NCBI RefSeq assembly: GCF_020686965.1
Contig: NZ_JAJEPS010000012.1
Span: forward strand, 1 to 64,000
DNA from: Hominiventricola filiformis
GTDB lineage: Bacteria > Bacillota > Clostridia > Lachnospirales > Lachnospiraceae
DNA: 64,000 bases
Direction of reading: 5' to 3'
Shown piece after piece: positions 58,304-64,000 of this stretch. The stretch's first letter is position 1. Each line of letters begins with the position of its first letter. Under the pieces are notes generated by a model. That model had not been told where the DNA came from and made no database searches. It was given only the letters and a program-made list of their open reading frames with translations. The translations under genes were made by a program, and so were the position numbers.

Positions 58304-59370
58304 TGAAGCTGATACATTGTGCGGATCTGCATCTGGATTCCCGAATGGAATCCGGACTGCCGCCGGAGAAAGCCCGGGAGCGGCGGATGGAGCTTTTGCA
58401 TACATTTACAAAAATGGTGGACATGGCGGCAGAAGACGGCGTGGAAGCAATTTTACTGTGTGGAGATTTATTTGACGCGGGCAAGGTGTCCGTGCGGGCA
58501 CGGAACTGTGTGCTGAATGCGATGCGGAAATATCCGCAGATTTATTTTTATTATCTGAAGGGAAATCATGATCGGGAGGATCTGCTTACTGGTGAGAATG
58601 AACTGCCGGAAAACCTGCGTATGTTTGGAAATAGCTGGAAGACATATGAGCAGGATGGCATCTGTATTACCGGAGCGGAACTTTCGGAAGAAAATGTGGG
58701 ATTGCTTCCACAGGCACTGGAGCTGGATGCGGAGAAGGTAAATCTTGTGCTGCTCCATGGAATGGCCAGTGAATACGGCGGAGGAGCGGATGGCATTGCG
58801 CTGCGGGATTTCCGGGATAAAGGAATTGATTATCTAGCACTTGGTCATATTCATTCATACCAGCAGGAGCAACTGGATGACAGAGGCATCTGGTGCTATA
58901 GTGGCTGTCTGGAAGGGCGAGGATTTGATGAATGTGGTCCGAAGGGATATGTGAAGCTGGAGATTGAGGATGGTCATGTGCAATCAGAATTTGTTCCCTG
59001 CGCATGCCGGACACTTCACGAAGTGGAAACAGATCTGACAGACTGCCAGACGGAGCAGGAAATGTTTGCGGCAGCAGAGCAGGCGCTTGCAAAGATTCCG
59101 GAAAAGGACCTGGTAAAACTGGTGCTGACGGGAGAGTTACTGCCGGAACTGACTCCAGACGTTGACTGGATGGAAACGAAGCTGAAAGAGGCTTATTATT
59201 TTCTGAAAGTAAAGGATCAGACAAGGCTGTTGATCCGGCCGGAGGATTATCAGTATGATGTGTCTCTGAAGGGCGAGTTTGTGCGCCAGGTGATGGCATC
59301 TGAACTGTCGGAAGAGGAAAAAGAAGAAATATTGCGGCTGGGACTCCGCGCGTTGAATGGGGAGGAATAG
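58303..59370 (+). CDS. SbcD/YhaO-like metallophosphoesterase (DNA repair nuclease)
   Basis: The 355 residues contain the calcineurin-like metal motifs CADLHLDS, LLCGDLFDAG, LKGNHDRE, LLHGMA and LGHIHSYQ. It is the nuclease partner of the SMC-like ATPase encoded next, as in Bacillus YhaO/YhaN. It starts at GTG 58303, overlapping the phosphatase stop. Confidence 0.9.
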   Translation: MKLIHCADLHLDSRMESGLPPEKARERRMELLHTFTKMVDMAAEDGVEAILLCGDLFDAGKVSVRARNCVLNAMRKYPQIYFYYLKGNHDREDLLTGENELPENLRMFGNSWKTYEQDGICITGAELSEENVGLLPQALELDAEKVNLVLLHGMASEYGGGADGIALRDFRDKGIDYLALGHIHSYQQEQLDDRGIWCYSGCLEGRGFDECGPKGYVKLEIEDGHVQSEFVPCACRTLHEVETDLTDCQTEQEMFAAAEQALAKIPEKDLVKLVLTGELLPELTPDVDWMETKLKEAYYFLKVKDQTRLLIRPEDYQYDVSLKGEFVRQVMASELSEEEKEEILRLGLRALNGEE

Positions 59371-59371
59371 C

Positions 59372-61504
59372 ATGCAGATTAAGAAGATACATATTTCAAA
59401 TTTTGGAAAGCTGCATGAGATGCAGATGGATTTTTCTGAAGGTCTCAATGTGATTAACGGAGAAAATGGCTGGGGCAAATCCACCCTGGCTGCATTTCTG
59501 AAAGCCATGCTTTATGGAATGGATGTTACCACGAAGCGGTCTTTGCTGGAAAATGAGCGGCGCAGATATAAGCCATGGCAGGGCGGTGCTTATGGCGGCA
59601 GCATGGAATTTGAGGCGAATGGAAAATCTTATCGAATGGAGCGGTTTTTCGGAACGAAGGAACGGGAAGACAAATTTGCTCTTTATGATTTGGCAACAGG
59701 GCTTCCAAGTACCGATTATTCGGAACATCTGGGAGAGGAGTTATTTCATATTGACCGGGCAGCATGGGAGAGAACCTGCTATCTTGGCCAGCTGAATCTG
59801 GGTGTGGCGGTCAATGACAGTCTTAATGCAAGACTTACCCATGTGGAAGAAGAGTCCGGTGACATGCAGAATTATGAGCAGGCGGTGCGTTTGCTGGAAG
59901 ACCGGATGAAATATTTCCGAAAGACCGGCAACCGGGGACAGATTGCGAAGCTTCGGGATGATCAGAGAGCAGTCCGGGAAGATCAGATGATACTTATGAA
60001 CCGGATGAAAGAACTGGAAAATGAGAGGACAGCTCATATTGAGCAGAAACGTCAGGAACAATTTGCTCATGAAAAAACGGAGCAGCTGGAGAAGACAGGA
60101 CGGAAGCTGCAGGAACGGAATATTCAGAAAAATGAGCAGGAACAGTATCTACAGTTAAAACAGAGAGCGGATGCGACAGAAGCTGTGCTGCAGAAAGCAA
60201 ATGTGGCACTGGCACAGTATGAGACCGTTCCGGCGGATGAAACTTTGCTGGATCTTTTGAGAAACCAGATTTATGAACTGCGGACAACCATAGAAAAACG
60301 GGAAGCAGCGGCACAGCAAAAGGAACGCAGTGAAGCGTCAGTGCGTTCTCAGCAGGAAGTGCTGGAGGAATGTCAGGAGCTGGTGGCAGGAAGAAAGCAG
60401 GGACTGGCAGGTGCATTTGGCACAGCTGCAGCAGGTGCAGTTTTTGTGCTGCTGTCTAAGACAGTAGCTAATGCGGAGATCTTTTCCAGTGAGAAAGCAT
60501 CGATGCTGGCCGGAGCTGCAACGTTGGTATTTGGGGCTTTACTGATCATTGGTTCCTTCTTAAAAGCGCTTCGGGAGACCGGAAAATGGGGCAAACAGGG
60601 AAGAGAACTTCATAAGGTAAAGGTTGCACTTGAAAATTATGAGGAACAGGCAGAACAGGATGCAGAAGTTTACGAGGAACTGGACCAGACCATGAAGGAA
60701 CTTCGGCATCGACTGACCGAAACATTCCAGACATCGGAGGATGCGACGCCGGAAGAACTGGAAGCCTGCTGGCAGCAGGAACGGAAGCGTTCGCAGGAAT
60801 ATCAGCAGCTGAAAGCGGAGTGCGAGAGCCGGAGAAATGCTTCGAGAGATGCGAAGGAAATTTGTCAGTCTTATTTAAATGATCACCCCAAAGCAGCGGA
60901 ACCGCTGCCGGAGATGGAATTTATTTCTCAGGAAGAGCTGGAGAGACGATTGCAGCAGAACCGGGAAGCAGAAAAAGCAATCCAGCAGGAGACCGGACGA
61001 ATAGAGAGCCGGATTCGCATGCTGGAAGAGGAAACAGTGAGATTGCCGGAGCTGGAAGAGCAGGATGCAGCGTTGACTGCACAGATTGAAGATGCAGTCC
61101 GCACCTGTGACCGTCTGGAACAGACGCTGGGATTCCTGGAGACAGCCAAAAACCAGCTGCTGTCGAGATATCTGGATCGCCTGAAAGAAGGTACGGAAGA
61201 CTACCTGTCAGAATTAGTGCCGGAGTGGGAACCGTCAGTTGCCATGGATGTCAATCTGAAGATGAAGGTACAGCAGGAAGGAAGCCTTCGGGATACCGAA
61301 TGTTTCAGCACTGGCTGGCAGGATTTATTCCGGCTGGCGGAGCGCTTTGCACTGGTGGATGCCATCTGCGATGCAGATCAGCCGACGGTGGTGCTTGATG
61401 ATCCTTTTGTGAACCTGGATCCGAAGAAGTATAAGAATGCCAGAAAGATTCTGGAAAAGCTGGGCGAAAAAAGGCAGCTGATCTATTTCAGCTGCCGGGA
61501 GTGA
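59372..61504 (+). CDS. YhaN/SbcC-like SMC-family ATPase
   Basis: This 710-residue protein has an N-terminal Walker A (NGENGWGKSTLAAF), long coiled coils with two hydrophobic segments in the middle (about residues 345-400, GTAAAGAVFVLLSK and ATLVFGALLIIGSF), and a C-terminal Walker B (VVLDDPFVNLDPKK). The hydrophobic hinge is typical of YhaN rather than SbcC. ATG 59372 follows GGGGAGGA. The 3' end overlaps the convergent MATE gene by 22 bases. Confidence 0.9.
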   Translation: MQIKKIHISNFGKLHEMQMDFSEGLNVINGENGWGKSTLAAFLKAMLYGMDVTTKRSLLENERRRYKPWQGGAYGGSMEFEANGKSYRMERFFGTKEREDKFALYDLATGLPSTDYSEHLGEELFHIDRAAWERTCYLGQLNLGVAVNDSLNARLTHVEEESGDMQNYEQAVRLLEDRMKYFRKTGNRGQIAKLRDDQRAVREDQMILMNRMKELENERTAHIEQKRQEQFAHEKTEQLEKTGRKLQERNIQKNEQEQYLQLKQRADATEAVLQKANVALAQYETVPADETLLDLLRNQIYELRTTIEKREAAAQQKERSEASVRSQQEVLEECQELVAGRKQGLAGAFGTAAAGAVFVLLSKTVANAEIFSSEKASMLAGAATLVFGALLIIGSFLKALRETGKWGKQGRELHKVKVALENYEEQAEQDAEVYEELDQTMKELRHRLTETFQTSEDATPEELEACWQQERKRSQEYQQLKAECESRRNASRDAKEICQSYLNDHPKAAEPLPEMEFISQEELERRLQQNREAEKAIQQETGRIESRIRMLEEETVRLPELEEQDAALTAQIEDAVRTCDRLEQTLGFLETAKNQLLSRYLDRLKEGTEDYLSELVPEWEPSVAMDVNLKMKVQQEGSLRDTECFSTGWQDLFRLAERFALVDAICDADQPTVVLDDPFVNLDPKKYKNARKILEKLGEKRQLIYFSCRE

Positions 61505-62859
61505 TTATTTTGTACAAACAATGGGTGATGCCGTCTTGCGTACAGATAGGTCATCAGATGAATGAACGAGGTCAGAATCCAGGAGGTGGCATAGGAAAGA
61601 TACAATACTTCCTGGGTCGGATGCCAGGCAAATACAGTCTGAAGCCAGATGATCCGGAACAGGCAGGCACCGGAGAGAGCCACCAGCATAGGAGTGATGG
61701 CATAGCCGAGACCTCGCATGACGCCCATGATGACTTCCATGACTCCGCAAAGAAAATACGGGGCGCTGATCCAGAATAATCTTGTCTGCCCTGCGGCAAT
61801 AACAGCCGGGTCAGAGGAATAGATGGACAGGAGAGGCACAGACAGGAGATTGACTCCGCCACCCATGACGATGCCGACGATGGTAACAAGGAAGAGGCAG
61901 GAGAAGAGGATCTTATTGATCCGCTCTGCTTTTCCGGCACCGTTGTTCTGGCTTACAAAGCTTACCATGGCCTGATGAACAGCGTTCATGGAGATGTAGA
62001 CAAAGTTTTCAATGCTGGCAGCCGCACTGCTTCCTGCCATGACTACAGATCCAAAGGAGTTGATGGATGACTGAATCAACACATTGGAGAAGGAAAACAG
62101 GGCAGCCTGGATACCTGCAGGAAGACCAATCCGCAGCATACGCTTTAACTGTGTTGGATGAATGTAAAGCTTCCGGATATTTAAGTGGCAGGAACCTTTG
62201 GTTTTACAGAGGCAGCCGAGGATCAGAACAGCACTTAAGGTTTCTGATAAAATAGTGGCCAGTGCCACACCGGCTACGTCCATGCGGAACAGAATGACAA
62301 AGATCAGGTTTAGGATAATATTCAGCACACCGGCGGCGGACAGAAAGTAAAGCGGCCGCTTGGTGTCACCCATGGCACGCAGGATGGAACTTCCAAAGTT
62401 ATAAGCCATGTTGGATGGCATGCCGATGAAAATGATCGTCAGGTAAAGGGTTGCTTTTCCGATCACGTCATCGGGTGTACCCATCCATGTCAGAAACGGC
62501 CGGGCCGTGAGGACGCCGATGATGACCAACGCGATACCGGAGATCAGGCTGACAGATACGGCAGTGTGGACGTTGTCCTGTGTACCTTGCTCGTCCTGAT
62601 TTCCAATGGTGCGGGCCACATTGACATTGGCGCCGATGGAAAATCCGATGAACAGGTTGGTGAGCAGATTGATAATGGTAGTCGTGGAACCAACGGCTGC
62701 CAGCGAAGAACTTCCTGCAAAGCGGCCGACTACAATGACATCGGCGGCATTAAAGAGAAGCTGAAGACAGCTGGACAGCATTAAGGGTAAACTAAATGCA
62801 ATGACCTTTGGTAAAACTGGGCCATTGCACATATCGATCTTGTACGAATCCTTGGACAT
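61483..62859 (-). CDS. MATE-family efflux transporter
   Basis: This 458-residue protein with about 12 TM helices shows MATE features (FSLPLMLSSCLQLLFNAADV, VGRFAGSSSLAAVGSTTTII, and the repeated half with LFSFSNVLIQSSINSFG). It exports cationic compounds with Na+ or H+. Its ATG shares a base with the AraC-gene stop (TAATG) and GGAGGGG lies just upstream, so it is coupled to its probable regulator. Confidence 0.9.
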   Translation of the reverse strand: MSKDSYKIDMCNGPVLPKVIAFSLPLMLSSCLQLLFNAADVIVVGRFAGSSSLAAVGSTTTIINLLTNLFIGFSIGANVNVARTIGNQDEQGTQDNVHTAVSVSLISGIALVIIGVLTARPFLTWMGTPDDVIGKATLYLTIIFIGMPSNMAYNFGSSILRAMGDTKRPLYFLSAAGVLNIILNLIFVILFRMDVAGVALATILSETLSAVLILGCLCKTKGSCHLNIRKLYIHPTQLKRMLRIGLPAGIQAALFSFSNVLIQSSINSFGSVVMAGSSAAASIENFVYISMNAVHQAMVSFVSQNNGAGKAERINKILFSCLFLVTIVGIVMGGGVNLLSVPLLSIYSSDPAVIAAGQTRLFWISAPYFLCGVMEVIMGVMRGLGYAITPMLVALSGACLFRIIWLQTVFAWHPTQEVLYLSYATSWILTSFIHLMTYLYARRHHPLFVQNNHSRQLK

Positions 62860-63722
62860 TATTGTCCCCTCCATTTTCGGCGATATTCCCGGGCGGTAAT
62901 CCCCTCCGCTTTCTGGAATACTTTATTAAAGTAACTGTTGTCTTCGATGCCGCAATTTCTGGCGATGGTTTCGATCTGAAGATCGGAGAAACGGAGCATC
63001 TCTTTGGCTTTGGTGATACGCAGGGAAGTCAGGTAGTTTCCCATGGTGATGCCAAAGCTTTTTTTAAATTCACGTGACATATGATATTTACTAATATAGA
63101 ACCGGTTGGCAAGTTCGTCAAGGGAGAGTTTTTCCGTATAATGTTCGTCCAGATAGGAACGGATTTCCTGAAGTTTAGAGAGAGTACTGTCGGTATGTCC
63201 GTCAGTATCTTTTTCTTTCTGCCAGAGAAGAAGCTGGGTGGCAAGGCGGTGCAGTAGTTCGTTTTCCAGCAACTCCCGGTTGCTGCTGCGGGTTTCTTCC
63301 AGTGTCAGAAGCTCTTCTAACAGTAATTGAAATGGCGAGGCATTATCAGGATGGAAAATGGATGATTTCTGATGCCCGGTGAAATACTTCCAGTAACCGT
63401 CCATGGCAGTCCCGTTAAAATGTACCCAGAGAAGTTCCCATGGGTCATCCTGACTGCTTTCGTGAAAATAAGGCTGTCGACAGTCGAGAAAGACATGATC
63501 ACCGCTACGCAGGGCAAAATGAGTGTCCTGGATGCTGACAGTACCGCTGCCTGATAATACAATAAAGAAGAGATAGGATTCCAGATGAGAACGACGGCTG
63601 ATATGCCGGTCGCGGCTTTTTAAGTGTCCGGCCTCCTGTACATAGAGCAGGCTTTGGCGGGCAAAAGAACTGGGAGTATGAATGTAGCGGCAAGTTTGAA
63701 TGTGTGGAGAAACACGTTCCAT
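62859..63722 (-). CDS. AraC-family transcriptional regulator
   Basis: This 287-residue protein has an N-terminal cupin-like sensor domain (SGSGTVSIQDTHFALRSGDH) and a C-terminal double HTH (LSLDELANRFYISKYHMSRE, IETIARNCGIEDNSYFNKVF). ATG 63722 with AGGAGA upstream is chosen. It probably controls the MATE gene with which it forms an operon. Confidence 0.9.
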   Translation of the reverse strand: MERVSPHIQTCRYIHTPSSFARQSLLYVQEAGHLKSRDRHISRRSHLESYLFFIVLSGSGTVSIQDTHFALRSGDHVFLDCRQPYFHESSQDDPWELLWVHFNGTAMDGYWKYFTGHQKSSIFHPDNASPFQLLLEELLTLEETRSSNRELLENELLHRLATQLLLWQKEKDTDGHTDSTLSKLQEIRSYLDEHYTEKLSLDELANRFYISKYHMSREFKKSFGITMGNYLTSLRITKAKEMLRFSDLQIETIARNCGIEDNSYFNKVFQKAEGITAREYRRKWRGQ

Positions 63723-63846
63723 GATAAATCTCCTATAGAGCAATATTTTACTATTATTACGCAAATTTTTGCGTAGATTTCTTGATTTATCTATCTTATA
63801 CTATAGAACAGTTTTTGTAAAGGAATACTATTTTCAGGAGGAATAT

Positions 63847-64000
63847 ATGAGTAAAAAAGCATTAATCACAGGAATTACCGGACAGGACGGCTCTTATCTG
63901 GCAGAGTTTCTGCTGGACAAAGGATATGAGGTACACGGCATTGTGCGCCGTTCGTCTCTTGCAAATACCGGAAGAATTGATCATCTGCTGGAGAAGAATG
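63847..64000 (+). CDS. gmd: GDP-mannose 4,6-dehydratase, 5' part (runs off the window)
   Basis: The first 51 residues show the SDR nucleotide-binding motif ALITGITGQDGSYLAEFLL and GIVRRSSLANTGRID, diagnostic of Gmd, which makes GDP-4-keto-6-deoxymannose for GDP-fucose and related sugars. AGGAGGAA precedes the ATG. It is divergent from the AraC gene and cut by the window end. Confidence 0.9.
   Translation, partial: MSKKALITGITGQDGSYLAEFLLDKGYEVHGIVRRSSLANTGRIDHLLEKN

Noticed and set aside
1..64000. tRNA or rRNA genes as integration targets
   Set aside because: No cloverleaf or rRNA sequence was recognised near the phage end (5638) or the element ends (10.1 and 57.5 kb); a systematic scan was not possible.

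Overview
The window looks like chromosome of a gut clostridium, most likely a Lachnospiraceae member such as a Blautia, Dorea or Mediterraneibacter relative. The signs are strong AGGAGG ribosome binding sites, the Gram-positive gene families, an AgrD-type autoinducer, a BceAB-RS peptide sensor and a Tn1549-like element backbone. This placement is inference from gene content; no rRNA or other taxonomic marker is present.

Region by region. (1) 1-5638 is the right end of a prophage: a lysis module (small membrane protein, lysozyme/CHAP/LysM endolysin, LLH-type holin), then a small-gene accessory block in which three nearly identical promoters carry one near-palindromic operator beside a gene for a ribbon-helix-helix protein. 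(2) The prophage ends inside a bceA-type ABC ATPase gene; only the last 85 codons remain (5639-5896), followed by intact bceB, bceR and bceS (5886-9677). (3) 9680-10020 is an IS1182-type remnant. (4) About 10100-57482 is a roughly 47 kb mobile element. It has rep/dnaC-like genes in duplicate and pcfB on the left. On the right it has a MOBP relaxase, mobC, a candidate oriT, an S24 repressor/DNA polymerase IV cassette, XRE regulators, a sigma-like factor, PemK and three tandem large serine recombinases. It ends inside a tyrosine integrase gene whose last 58 codons remain (57486-57659). No VirD4, VirB4 or VirB6 gene is present, so it reads as a mobilizable element, or as an ICE whose transfer genes were replaced by cargo. 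(5) The cargo, about 15450-41460, is an agr-like quorum-sensing locus followed by a metallophore locus of yersiniabactin/pyochelin/equibactin type. (6) 57839-64000 is ordinary chromosome: a low-molecular-weight phosphatase, a YhaO/YhaN (SbcD/SbcC-like) pair, a MATE pump with an AraC regulator, and the start of gmd.

How the cargo should work. A type II thioesterase, an Sfp-type PPTase and an aryl-AMP ligase with salicylate-type pocket residues precede a 2557-residue NRPS (ArCP-Cy-A with embedded MT-like domain-PCP-Cy-A-PCP). Both adenylation domains carry the cysteine code. Next come a broken third NRPS module, a saccharopine-dehydrogenase-like protein, a thiazolinyl imide reductase and a methyltransferase. 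An AraC/PchR-like regulator, an ECF-type importer (S, T and double-ATPase A), a YbtP/YbtQ-like ABC pair and a DtxR-family repressor complete uptake, export and metal control. The expected product is an aryl-capped thiazoline chelator, but no salicylate synthase is in the window. The third NRPS gene has lost its front half, and the agr receptor/regulator pair is fused by a deletion. The locus may therefore be decaying, or may make a shortened product.

Most attractive leads: the mobile metallophore island with its own AraC operator and promoter, the mosaic and truncated NRPS, the prophage operator regulon, and a 580-base structured, gene-free stretch at 51111-51690.
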